A stretch of DNA of 8,531 bases from Cyanobacteria bacterium UBA11153 (GCA_003511885.1 DOIX01000176.1:1-8531); one strand, 5' to 3'; shown: positions 1 to 6,274, numbered from the stretch's first letter. The notes: generated by a model not told the origin, from the letters alone. A program made the numbers and translations.

Positions 1-40
1 TACAGGATTATACGGGATTATACGGAATTATACGGGATTA
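1..40. repeat. Decamer tandem repeat, four copies
   Basis: Four consecutive 10-bp units of the form TACGGGATTA fill this stretch (units at 1, 11, 21 and 31; units 1 and 3 each differ from units 2 and 4 by one base). A degenerate A+T-rich tail follows to about 60. The array may continue left of the window edge. No coding potential is seen. It resembles the short tandem repeats common in cyanobacterial intergenic DNA. Confidence 0.75.
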
Positions 41-320
41 TATTTTACGATATTATTAACTGTAGGGGTGTTAGCGAAGCGTGGCGTTAGCCTAGCATTT
101 GTGTCTTTAATTTATGCCACAACACGGATAACATTTATTCGCAAATGCTTCACCCTTCCCCCCCGCGACAAACCTGACAGCAAATATAGCACCGAAATAT
201 CTGCCAAAATGCGATTCCCCACCCACGATAATCAAACCAACAATACAACACCGAAATATCTGCCAGCAAACGCGATCGCTATTTTATAATATCTGTGGGA
301 TCTAGATACCTCTAAACTGT
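41..320. other. Gene-free spacer with short repeats
   Basis: No credible gene is seen between the decamer array and the end of the M16 gene. An open frame at 68-289 on the plus strand has no recognisable composition and runs through repeats, so it is not called. The 16-mer accgaaatatctgcca occurs twice, at 191-206 and 250-265, so part of the spacer is itself duplicated. A dispersed repeat lies at 70-92 and a HIP1 octamer at 272-279. No clear hairpin plus T-run terminator is visible for the peptidase operon that ends at 321. Confidence 0.6.
70..92. repeat. Dispersed repeat, copy 1 of 2 in window
   Basis: This 23-bp segment matches 3504-3526 at 20 of 23 positions (core AGCGAAGC followed by TGGCGTTA). 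Short intergenic repeats with a GCGAAGC core are frequent in filamentous cyanobacteria. Both copies here lie outside genes and in the same orientation. No function is known from the sequence. Confidence 0.55.
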
Positions 321-1607
321 TTAAATTTCGGAGTTGAGATTGACAAATTCTGAAGGACCGACTAGGGATATATATGGTTCAGTAAAATAACGAATTGCAG
401 CGGCTTGAGCCATTTCTGGTGTAACATTGGCAATATCTTCCTGAAATTTAGTATCAAATTCAATTCCTAAACCTAGAGTCTCGTACCAACCATAAATCTG
501 GGCTAGTTGGGCATTAGTTTGTTTCCCTAAAGCATATTGTCCGAGGAGTTTATTTTTAGCAGATTGGAGTTCATCTTGATTAAGTGGAGACTTACAGAGG
601 CGTTCAACTTCGCTTTGCAAACCATCAAAAGCAATGGTAGTATTTTCTGGTGCTGTACCGATATAGACTACGAAGGCAGATACTGACTGGCGTGTCTGAT
701 AAAAGGCGGAAACATCGTAAGCCAAGCCTCTTTTTTCCCGCAATTCTACAAATAAACGACTGGATAAACCGTTACCTAAGTAAGTGTTAAGTAGTTTTAA
801 TGGGGCATAGTCGATATCTTCTACGGTTGGAGTTAGATACCCCAGCATGACGATGGATTGTTGGGTTTGTTGTGGTGTAATAACTTGACGGGGTTGGGAA
901 GTAATTTGGGGGAATGGTGGTGGATTGAATGATGTTTGGGGAGGTTGCCAATTGCCAAATACTTTTTCAACTTGTGCCACTGCTTCTGCTGGTGTTAACC
1001 TTCCCGCCAAACTAATCACCATATTATCGGGACGGAAATAAGTTTGATGATATGCCTCTAAGTCATCTCTGAATAATTCGGCTACGGTATCTTCTGTTCC
1101 TAAAATTGAGAGGGCATAAGGATGGTTTTGATACATTGCCAATCGTAATTGATCGAAGGCGATGTTGAATGGTTGTTCTTTTTGGGAACGAATGTCTTGA
1201 ATTGTGAGGTGTCGTTCTAAGTTTACCTCAGTTTCTGGGAAGCTGGGATAGCGCAATATTTCTCCTGCTAATTGAAACATTTCTTCCCAGTCTGCTGTAA
1301 CTGTTTTGAGGGATACTAAAAAGTAATCTGTCGCTGCATCGGCGCTGAGTTGTGCCCCGACAGATTCAATTTTTTCGGCTATTTCAATGGATGAAAGTTC
1401 CTGGGTTCCTTTGGTAATTACGGAGGAAAGGAGATGAGATAATCCGGCTTTGTGCCGTGGTTCCCATTGGCTACCTGCACGAATAAATATCCGACTGGCA
1501 ATAATATCAGCGGCTGAGTTTTCTACGGTAAGGACAACGATACCGTTATCGAGAACAGTACGATGGACAATCTGTGGTTTTTTGGGCGCGATCGCATTTT
1601 GCAGCAT
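321..1607 (-). CDS. M16B peptidase-like subunit, R/Y-pair (zinc-less) partner
   Basis: This 428-residue protein is a full-length member of the M16 (pitrilysin/processing peptidase) family with two M16 domains (about 20-170 and 190-420). The zinc motif HxxEH is replaced by HLLSS at 58-62 and the distal Glu region reads IQDIR (136-140), so it cannot bind catalytic zinc. The C-terminal domain keeps the substrate-binding pair in LREKRGLAY: Arg290 and Tyr297, with the seven-residue spacing seen in active M16 enzymes. In bacterial M16B heterodimers such a subunit pairs with a zinc-bearing one. That partner is encoded just upstream (1751-3031) after a 143-bp spacer, so an operon is likely. No signal peptide is seen, so it is probably cytoplasmic. 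The ATG at 1607 has no clear ribosome binding site; a HIP1 site overlaps codons 5-7. Confidence 0.9.
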   Translation of the reverse strand: MLQNAIAPKKPQIVHRTVLDNGIVVLTVENSAADIIASRIFIRAGSQWEPRHKAGLSHLLSSVITKGTQELSSIEIAEKIESVGAQLSADAATDYFLVSLKTVTADWEEMFQLAGEILRYPSFPETEVNLERHLTIQDIRSQKEQPFNIAFDQLRLAMYQNHPYALSILGTEDTVAELFRDDLEAYHQTYFRPDNMVISLAGRLTPAEAVAQVEKVFGNWQPPQTSFNPPPFPQITSQPRQVITPQQTQQSIVMLGYLTPTVEDIDYAPLKLLNTYLGNGLSSRLFVELREKRGLAYDVSAFYQTRQSVSAFVVYIGTAPENTTIAFDGLQSEVERLCKSPLNQDELQSAKNKLLGQYALGKQTNAQLAQIYGWYETLGLGIEFDTKFQEDIANVTPEMAQAAAIRYFTEPYISLVGPSEFVNLNSEI

Positions 1608-1750
1608 GTAGTTATTTGGTTATTGGTTGTCGGTTGGTTTTTGTGGGTTATTGGTTGTTGGTTGTTTAGTTGTTTATGCTTCGAGCAATACCATGAATTT
1701 TGACTTTTGATTTTATTTCCCACTCCCTATTTCTTATTCCCTATTCTCCA
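1608..1750. repeat. Low-complexity spacer inside the M16 operon
   Basis: The 143-bp gap between the two peptidase genes is almost entirely low complexity. TTGGTTG/TTATTGG units run from about 1616 to 1672, and a pyrimidine-rich stretch of CCCTATT/CTTATTCCC units runs from about 1719 to 1752. No hairpin terminator stands out, so read-through from the zinc subunit into the R/Y subunit is plausible. Such expanding spacers between co-transcribed genes are common in filamentous cyanobacteria. Confidence 0.6.
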
Positions 1751-3031
1751 TTACCAATCTCCAGTAATTGGTTTAATTACTGTAGCCGCATAATGATAGG
1801 GAGAAAGATATTGCTGTGCTAAATGGATCAAGTCTCCTGGCTTCCAGCGCTGAATTTGATGGGGATAGGTGATGGATACTTCGGCGGAGGCGATCGTGTT
1901 GTAATATCCGTATAAACCCGCTAGTTGACTAGCTGCTTCTGTGGAAAAAATATAGTCATTGCTCAGTAGACGTTGACAGCGACAAAGTTCTGTGCTTGAT
2001 ATTGGTGTTTGGTGTAATTCGAGCAGGTGGGAGCAAATTAATTCTTCCACTTGTTCTAGGTGTTGTGGTTCCAAGCAGGCGCTAATGGTAAATAAGCTTG
2101 AATCGCGCTGAAGGGAGAAAGCACTACTAATACCCTGAACTAATTGTAGCTCTTCTCGCAATTGACGCACCAATCTAGAGGATCTGCCATCGGCGAGGAC
2201 AACAGAGAGTAAATCTAAACCGTAGGCATCTGAGAGTTGTTCTACTCCAGGTCCAATCCAAGCCATTAATAACCTTGCTTGCTCAATTCTGGGTAAGTAT
2301 ACTTCTTGACGGCGAATTTCTGTAATTGGTGGTTCTGCATCTGGATTAATTCGGGGACAATTACCAGGATCAGGGAAGTTTTGAAATGACTCCTGTACTA
2401 AATTTAAAGCTGATTTGCGATCGCACGCACCGACTATGACTACTGTCATATTTTCTGGCTGATATTGGCTAGCGTGGAAACTGCGCATTTGCTGTGGAGT
2501 TAGCTCCATCAGTTGTTCTTGAGTTCCCAGAATCGAGTGTCCGTAAGGATGGCGCTGATAAACGTTTTCTGATAGGGATTGAAATCCCAGCCAGTCTGGG
2601 TTGTCGTAGCAGCCACGAATTTCTTCGATCACGACATCTCTTTCCCTAACAAATTCGTCTTCGGGGATAGCAGGATGGAGGAGCAAGTCAGCCAATAGTG
2701 GCAGGCTATCTTCTAAGTATCGATCTGCTGTATTAATAAAAAAGTGAGCATAGTCATGACTAGTTGCGGCATTAGCATAGCCCCCACGAGTTTCAATAGC
2801 CCAGTCAAATTCACCTGGTTTCTGTGTGGCAGTACCTTTAAAAATCATGTGTTCCAGGAAGTGAGCCATACCAGTCCATCCTGCTGGTTCAACACTCGCC
2901 CCTGCTTTCACCCAAATATCTGCTACTACTACTGGTGTTGCTGGTAGATATTGGTGAATAACCGTCAATCCATTTGGTAATTTAAAGATATCAGCAGGAA
3001 ATTTTATGGAGGTTAGTGGCTCAGATAACAC
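1751..3031 (-). CDS. M16B zinc metallopeptidase, catalytic subunit
   Basis: The 426-residue product has the complete zinc site of the M16 family: His57-Phe-Leu-Glu60-His61, within MAHFLEHMIFKGT, and the third ligand Glu137 in VVIEEI, 75 residues after His61. Glu60 would be the general base. The C-terminal domain (about 235-420) keeps Arg292 of the R/Y pair, but the Tyr expected seven residues later is Gln299 (LREELQLVQ), so it probably needs the partner encoded downstream (321-1607) for activity. It likely degrades peptides in the cytoplasm; substrates are unknown and no export signal is seen. The start is GTG at 3029-3031: an in-frame stop lies seven codons upstream with no ATG between, and the M16 homology (FKLPNGLTV) begins near residue 16. 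A weak GGGA lies nine bases before the GTG. Confidence 0.93.
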   Translation of the reverse strand: MLSEPLTSIKFPADIFKLPNGLTVIHQYLPATPVVVADIWVKAGASVEPAGWTGMAHFLEHMIFKGTATQKPGEFDWAIETRGGYANAATSHDYAHFFINTADRYLEDSLPLLADLLLHPAIPEDEFVRERDVVIEEIRGCYDNPDWLGFQSLSENVYQRHPYGHSILGTQEQLMELTPQQMRSFHASQYQPENMTVVIVGACDRKSALNLVQESFQNFPDPGNCPRINPDAEPPITEIRRQEVYLPRIEQARLLMAWIGPGVEQLSDAYGLDLLSVVLADGRSSRLVRQLREELQLVQGISSAFSLQRDSSLFTISACLEPQHLEQVEELICSHLLELHQTPISSTELCRCQRLLSNDYIFSTEAASQLAGLYGYYNTIASAEVSITYPHQIQRWKPGDLIHLAQQYLSPYHYAATVIKPITGDW

Positions 3032-3076
3032 AAATCTTCGTCCCTGACTTTAATTATTTTCATGGTAGCGCTTAAC

Positions 3077-3102
3077 CGATCGAGACGATAATTTCTCGAT
3101 CG
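3077..3102. promoter_or_regulatory. 9-bp perfect inverted repeat upstream of the M16 operon
   Basis: CGATCGAGA (3077-3085) and TCTCGATCG (3094-3102) are perfect inverted repeats with an 8-bp loop, 46 to 71 bp before the GTG of the catalytic M16 gene. It could be an operator, or a 5'-UTR hairpin if transcription starts further upstream. No T-run follows on either strand, so a terminator is less likely. No convincing -35/-10 pair was found nearby. Confidence 0.4.
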
Positions 3103-3184
3103 CACCTGCGCTAGCTTTTGACATCTGGTTTTAATGCAAATTTTGCCAAAACTTTTGTATTTTACGCATTCTGACTGAAAAAAA

Positions 3185-3230
3185 CACCCCTAATCTCTAG
3201 CCTCTTTCCCCTAACTCCTAGCCCCTTTGG
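3185..3230. repeat. CCCTA-type low-complexity stretch
   Basis: A pyrimidine-rich stretch made of imperfect CCCCTAA/CCTAGCC units. Related stretches occur at about 1719-1752 and 4995-5019 in this window. It marks the boundary between the M16 upstream region and the mobile-element scar. No function is inferred. Confidence 0.5.
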
Positions 3231-3239
3231 AGAACAGGT

Positions 3240-3440
3240 TCCCCGAAACGCCGTTTTACCTCAGCTTATGACCTGGATAACCAGGTGGGTATCGCGGACT
3301 CTCGTTTTTTGTTTCCGGGTACAAGCCCGGTTTACTGCCACGGCGTCACTCGACTCCCTTATAGAAGCAGACATAGATCAATAAACTATATCGGCATTCA
3401 CCAACGTCTCAGTAGAACCTGCTCTATTATTGTAATGGTT
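3240..3440 (+). ncRNA. Candidate structured RNA, possibly HEARO/IscB omega-RNA-like
   Basis: The segment folds well on paper. ACGCCGT (3248-3254) pairs perfectly with ACGGCGT (3340-3346) and encloses two hairpins: ACCTGG-ataa-CCAGGT (3271-3286) and CCGGGT-acaa-GCCCGG (3315-3330, with one G-T pair). Weaker helices follow (TATAG 3360-3364 with CTATA 3386-3390; TAGA/TCTA at 3413-3426). The order of hairpin, GGAC, G+C-rich hairpin, ACTGC and a GGC element loosely recalls the HEARO RNA found upstream of iscB-type HNH nuclease genes, judged from memory only. About 15 bases downstream a start-like segment (ATG at 3434) reads MVYVRMSTK and then stops, as if a nuclease gene had been truncated. Structure is visible; family, strand and limits are inference. 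An intergenic DNA palindrome cluster is the alternative. Confidence 0.3.
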
Positions 3441-3503
3441 TATGTTCGGATGTCTACCAAAACATCATGAAAACTCTTCGCCACCCTCTTTGAAGCGGTG
3501 GAT

Positions 3504-3526
3504 GATAGCGAAGCTTGGCGTTAACC
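3504..3526. repeat. Dispersed repeat, copy 2 of 2 in window
   Basis: Matches 70-92 at 20 of 23 positions, in the same orientation. It sits between the candidate structured RNA and the tnpB remnant, just after a small hairpin (CCACC 3481-3485 with GGTGG 3497-3501). Its presence where tnpB upstream sequence would be expected suggests that insertion or rearrangement removed the rest of that gene. Confidence 0.55.
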
Positions 3527-3536
3527 CAAGCGACTC

Positions 3537-3552
3537 AAAGGATTTATCCTTT
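3537..3552. repeat. Short palindrome AAAGGAT-tt-ATCCTTT
   Basis: A perfect 7-bp inverted repeat with a 2-bp centre, 23 bp before the tnpB remnant. The loop is very short for an RNA hairpin but would extrude as a DNA palindrome. It could be a relic of an IS200/IS605 end, or unrelated. Nothing more can be said from the sequence. Confidence 0.35.
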
Positions 3553-3574
3553 CATGTCCTTGTCAATCTTCTGA

Positions 3575-3808
3575 AGTGTTAGAATTAGAAAACCTATCGC
3601 AATCAGAATTCATGCCTGTCCTGAGTGTGGATATACAACACATAGAGATGTAGCGGCAGCACAAATTATCCGCAATCGTGGATTGTCTGGGGTGGGGCGC
3701 ATCCTGGAAGTTAAAGAAATTGCCTGTGGAGACAACCTGACGGGGACTGGTGACAGTCTAGTTAAGAGTCAACGGAAACAGGAAGAAAGGTGGATTCGCA
3801 TCTCTTAA
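3575..3808 (+). pseudogene. tnpB: tnpB C-terminal remnant (IS200/IS605 RNA-guided nuclease)
   Basis: Reading from just after a TGA at 3572-3574, 77 codons are open to the TAA at 3806-3808. They contain HACPECGYTTHRDVAAAQ, the signature of the last part of TnpB: the second CxxC half of the zinc ribbon (Cys codons 3617-3619 and 3626-3628) followed by RDVAAA, whose Asp (3647-3649) is the third RuvC catalytic residue. The tail ends with GTGDSLVKSQRKQ, also typical of cyanobacterial TnpB. About four fifths of the normal roughly 400-residue protein is missing. The first CxxC should lie just before 3575, but there the frame breaks; a tgaagtgt at 3572-3579 may be its last trace, one frame off. The fragment has no start codon and cannot encode a nuclease. 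The right-end hairpins directly follow. Confidence 0.85.
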
Positions 3809-3872
3809 GAGTGCTTCGTAACATCTTTTAAGCGCTACCCCTGCTTATAGCTGGGGGAATACGTCACGTCAA
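3804..3872 (+). mobile_element. Probable right end of the IS200/IS605-type element
   Basis: Immediately after the tnpB stop two hairpins follow: an imperfect one pairing CTTAAGAG...(3804-) with CATCTTTTAAG (3822-3832), and a G+C-rich one pairing CCCC (3838-3841) and GC with GC and GGGG (3853-3856) around TTATA. A short tail ends in GTCAA (3868-3872). IS200/IS605 elements end with subterminal imperfect palindromes instead of terminal inverted repeats, and many tnpB elements end in TCAA. In this family the tnpB 3' end plus right end also encodes the guide-RNA scaffold. The exact end at 3872 is an inference. Confidence 0.5.
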
Positions 3873-3897
3873 CCTTGAGTTAGTGTGTTTTTCTCAT

Positions 3898-4031
3898 AGA
3901 TGAGGCAAGGGTACCTTCCATATTTTGGCTGATGGATTGGCACTATAGCGAAAGTCACGCCCGAGCGCCTTCACCCAGGGCAATATCGCGAATTGGTTGT
4001 GGCGTTTGAGGATGTCCTATTTGCCTCATCT
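3898..4031. repeat. 134-bp segment bounded by perfect 11-bp inverted repeats
   Basis: AGATGAGGCAA at 3898-3908 is exactly reverse-complemented as TTGCCTCATCT at 4021-4031. The 112 bp between have no recognisable gene; short open stretches in two frames match nothing I recognise. Size and ends would fit a miniature inverted-repeat element, but no flanking direct repeat is evident. The right repeat ends 11 bp before the start codon of the next gene, so the segment must contain or displace that gene's promoter. Confidence 0.4.
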
Positions 4032-4042
4032 GACTGCTATTT

Positions 4043-4933
4043 ATGGTACCGAAAATGGAATTCTATAACGAACCTCACTCATATTTGGTCAAACTCGGTG
4101 TATCTTATTGGAATGATTGGCGGGAAAGAAATCCGGAGGTGACTCCTTTTCTAGCAGGTGTAAATTTGAATTTACTGGATCTCAGTGGCTTTAATCTTAG
4201 AGGCGCTAATCTGAAGGGATCTAATCTTTTTGGTACTGATTTGATTGAGGCTGACTTGACGGGTGCAAATCTCAGTAAAGCAGATCTTACTGCGGCTGAT
4301 TTGGGTCATGCTAATTTTAGAGGAGCGACTATCACTGATGTTCGTTTGATCAGATCTCAAGCATTGGGCACTAATTTTGAACAGGCGATCTTAACTGGCT
4401 CTTGTATTGAAGATTGGAATATTGATAGTGCTACTAATTTGAATGATGTCATCTGCGATTATATTTATCTCAAATCTAAATATTGTCCAGAAACTAGAGG
4501 ATATTTACTTCAGGAGCGCCGTCCTTATAATGGGATTTTTGAACCTGGTGAGTTTACTAAGTTATTCCAAAAAACTTTAGAGACTCTCGATCTAGTTTTT
4601 CGTCATGGGATTGATTGGCAAGCATTTATAATGGCATTTAAAGAGCTAAATCGGCAACGTGTAGATGCAGAATTATCTGTTCAAGGGGTTGAGAATAAGG
4701 AATCTAGAACTTTGGTGGTGCGATTAAATGTTAAGGAGGACGATAATAAGGCGGAAATTGAGCAATCTTTTAAGCGACTATATCAAGTAGCCCTGGAAAA
4801 AACAGAAATAATATATCTGGAAAAATTTGCCGGAAAAGTTGAAGATCCAGATTTAGAAATTGCGTCTTATCGTCAGCGCTGTACTAATCTTCAATTTATT
4901 ATTGAGATGATGGCTTTGGCGAGTGGGGAGTAG
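4043..4933 (+). CDS. Pentapeptide-repeat protein with C-terminal EPGEF/GIDW domain
   Basis: The 296-residue protein has three parts. Residues 10-35 (YLVKLGVSYWNDWRERNPEV) match the helical cap common before cyanobacterial pentapeptide domains. Residues 38-122 hold about 15 A(D/N)Lxx-type repeats (LSGFNLRGANLKGSNLFGTDL and on), which form a right-handed quadrilateral beta-helix. Residues 125-296 are a distinct domain with IEDWNIDSATNL, CDYIYLK, FEPGEFTKLFQ (166-176) and HGIDWQAF (188-195) and a charged, helix-rich end. This architecture recurs in cyanobacteria but its function is unknown to me. No signal peptide or membrane segment is seen, so it is probably cytoplasmic. ATG at 4043 is used; ATG at 4055 (Met5) is equally possible, neither has a Shine-Dalgarno sequence, and a stop at 4031-4033 rules out a start further upstream. 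It may be monocistronic. Confidence 0.88.
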   Translation: MVPKMEFYNEPHSYLVKLGVSYWNDWRERNPEVTPFLAGVNLNLLDLSGFNLRGANLKGSNLFGTDLIEADLTGANLSKADLTAADLGHANFRGATITDVRLIRSQALGTNFEQAILTGSCIEDWNIDSATNLNDVICDYIYLKSKYCPETRGYLLQERRPYNGIFEPGEFTKLFQKTLETLDLVFRHGIDWQAFIMAFKELNRQRVDAELSVQGVENKESRTLVVRLNVKEDDNKAEIEQSFKRLYQVALEKTEIIYLEKFAGKVEDPDLEIASYRQRCTNLQFIIEMMALASGE

Positions 4934-4943
4934 AAATAAGGAA

Positions 4944-5019
4944 GACAAGGGAGACAAGGGAGACAAGGGAGACAAGGAAGAAATTTTTTTGTCTTTCCCT
5001 AGCCCCTAGTCCCTAGTCC
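4944..5019. repeat. 9-bp tandem repeat and CCCTAG stretch in convergent spacer
   Basis: Four copies of the 9-mer GACAAGGGA run from 4944 to 4979 (the last is imperfect), starting 10 bp after the pentapeptide gene's stop. A T-run (4984-4990) and a CCCTAG(C/T)-type stretch (4997-5019) follow, up to the end of purK. AGACAA at 4970-4975 can pair with TTGTCT at 4989-4994, a weak hairpin that might help terminate transcription between these convergent genes. It is not a canonical terminator. Confidence 0.6.
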
Positions 5020-5020
5020 T

Positions 5021-6202
5021 TTAACTGTACCAAATAGATTCGATATTTTTGGCGATCGCATTTAATTTATTTCGCTCTTGGAAGTCGCATCTGACTGTAA
5101 CATGACCTAATTTTCTGCCACGGCGAGATTCGGTTTTTCCGTACCAATGGACAAATGTTTCTGGCAAATTGGCTAGTTTTTCTCGTTTTTCTATATAGTC
5201 ATTTTGTGAAGTTTCGTAACCTAAGAGATTTACCATGATTGCACCTTGACAATTGAGGGTGGTATTTCCTAATGGTAATCCGGCGACAGCACGTAAGTGG
5301 TTTTCAAATTGGGATGTTTGACAAGCGTCGATAGTAAAATGTCCGGAATTATGGGTGCGGGGTGATATTTCGTTTACCAATACTTTGCCATTGCTGGTGA
5401 GAAATAGTTCAATACCAAAGATACCCACTACTTCGAGGCTGGTAAGAATAGTTTTTGCGATCGCGTTTATTTTTTCTACTAGTTTTAAACTAATTTCTGC
5501 GGGTACTAAGACTCGACGGCAAACTTGTTCTTCTTGCTGTGTTTCTACTACTGGATATACTACAACTTCTCCTGTTACTCCACGAGCTGCTACTACAGCC
5601 AATTCTCGTTCAAATGGAATAAATTCTTCTACTAAAAGAGGATTTTGTCCTAGCTTTTGCCAAGTTTTTTCTAAACTATCTGAATCTTTAATAATAAAGG
5701 TTCCTTGTCCGTCATATCCGTGCCTTCTTGCTTTAATTACAATCGGAAAATCTAATTTATTCTGATTTAAGTATTGGTTAGATAATTGGGTATCTGTTAT
5801 TTTTTCTTTCTTTATTTCTCCTGCCCATGTCGTAAATTGTGGTTGAGGTATGCCAATTTTTTCTAGATATAATCGCTGTTCGTATTTATCTAATAGTGGT
5901 GCTAATGCTTCTAAGCTGGGGCGAAAGCAAATACCTTTGGCTGCTAGTTCCCTCAATCCTTCTAAGTTAATAAATTCATTCTCAAATGTAATCGTATCGC
6001 AGTAATTTGCTAGTTTAGCTGTCGCTGCCGGATCGTCAATTGGCGCTAAAATAGGATCGGGAGCAATACTCACTGCTGGATCGGCAATGTTGGGTGTTTG
6101 AATTATGAGTTTTAATCCTAATTTTTGAGCAGGATTTCCCATCATCCAAGCCAGTTGTCCACCGCCAATAATGCCAATTTTTTTAATTTCGCTATCTGTC
6201 AT
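5021..6202 (-). CDS. purK: 5-(carboxyamino)imidazole ribonucleotide synthase PurK
   Basis: PurK uses ATP and bicarbonate to carboxylate 5-aminoimidazole ribonucleotide to N5-CAIR in de novo purine synthesis; PurE, not in this window, then converts it to CAIR. The 393-residue protein has the normal family length and the ATP-grasp order: an N-terminal domain with the glycine motif GIIGGGQLAWMM (10-21) and TFENEF (72-77), the ATP-binding region with KARRHGYDGQG (157-167) and VEEFIPFERE (191-200), and the metal/substrate motif VNEISPRTHNSGHFT (276-290). All expected motifs are intact, so it should be an active cytoplasmic enzyme. The ATG at 6202 lies eight codons before the first conserved strand and has no clear ribosome binding site. 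The exported pentapeptide gene lies 72 bp upstream on the same strand; co-transcription is possible but the functions are unrelated. Confidence 0.95.
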   Translation of the reverse strand: MTDSEIKKIGIIGGGQLAWMMGNPAQKLGLKLIIQTPNIADPAVSIAPDPILAPIDDPAATAKLANYCDTITFENEFINLEGLRELAAKGICFRPSLEALAPLLDKYEQRLYLEKIGIPQPQFTTWAGEIKKEKITDTQLSNQYLNQNKLDFPIVIKARRHGYDGQGTFIIKDSDSLEKTWQKLGQNPLLVEEFIPFERELAVVAARGVTGEVVVYPVVETQQEEQVCRRVLVPAEISLKLVEKINAIAKTILTSLEVVGIFGIELFLTSNGKVLVNEISPRTHNSGHFTIDACQTSQFENHLRAVAGLPLGNTTLNCQGAIMVNLLGYETSQNDYIEKREKLANLPETFVHWYGKTESRRGRKLGHVTVRCDFQERNKLNAIAKNIESIWYS

Positions 6203-6218
6203 TTGTTTTTAGTTCTTG

Positions 6219-6260
6219 GTTTTTTGTTGTTTGTTTTTTGTTGTTTGTTTTTTGTTATTG
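6219..6260. repeat. 14-bp tandem repeat, three copies
   Basis: Three head-to-tail copies of GTTTTTTGTTGTTT (6219-6232, 6233-6246, 6247-6260, the last with three changes) fill most of the 72-bp gap between the exported pentapeptide gene and purK. On the coding strand this is an A+C-rich leader for purK. Copy number may vary between strains. No coding or structural role is evident. Confidence 0.7.
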
Positions 6261-6274
6261 CCTATTCTCCCTTT

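Noticed and set aside
68..289. 73-codon open frame on the plus strand
   Set aside because: It runs through a dispersed repeat and a duplicated 16-mer, has no recognisable protein features and no ribosome binding site.
1..320. CRISPR array
   Set aside because: The repeats are a contiguous 10-bp tandem and one duplicated 16-mer, without the regular unique spacers of a CRISPR array.
1523..1723. 66-codon open frame on the minus strand
   Set aside because: It is made mostly of translated TTGGTTG/CCCTATT low-complexity spacer and overlaps the start of the M16 gene in another frame.
3285..3470. 61-codon open frame on the plus strand
   Set aside because: It covers the structured-RNA candidate; the hairpins explain the sequence better and the peptide resembles no family.
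3923..4042. Short open stretches in the 134-bp inverted-repeat segment
   Set aside because: Two frames are open for 20-30 codons each, but neither matches a known family or continues across the flanks.
4970..4994. Intrinsic terminator between the pentapeptide gene and purK
   Set aside because: The stem is only 6 bp, A+T-rich, with the T-run inside the loop and stem, so it is not a standard terminator.
5355..5765. 136-codon open frame on the plus strand inside purK
   Set aside because: It is antisense to the conserved ATP-grasp core of purK and its composition reflects reversed purK codons.
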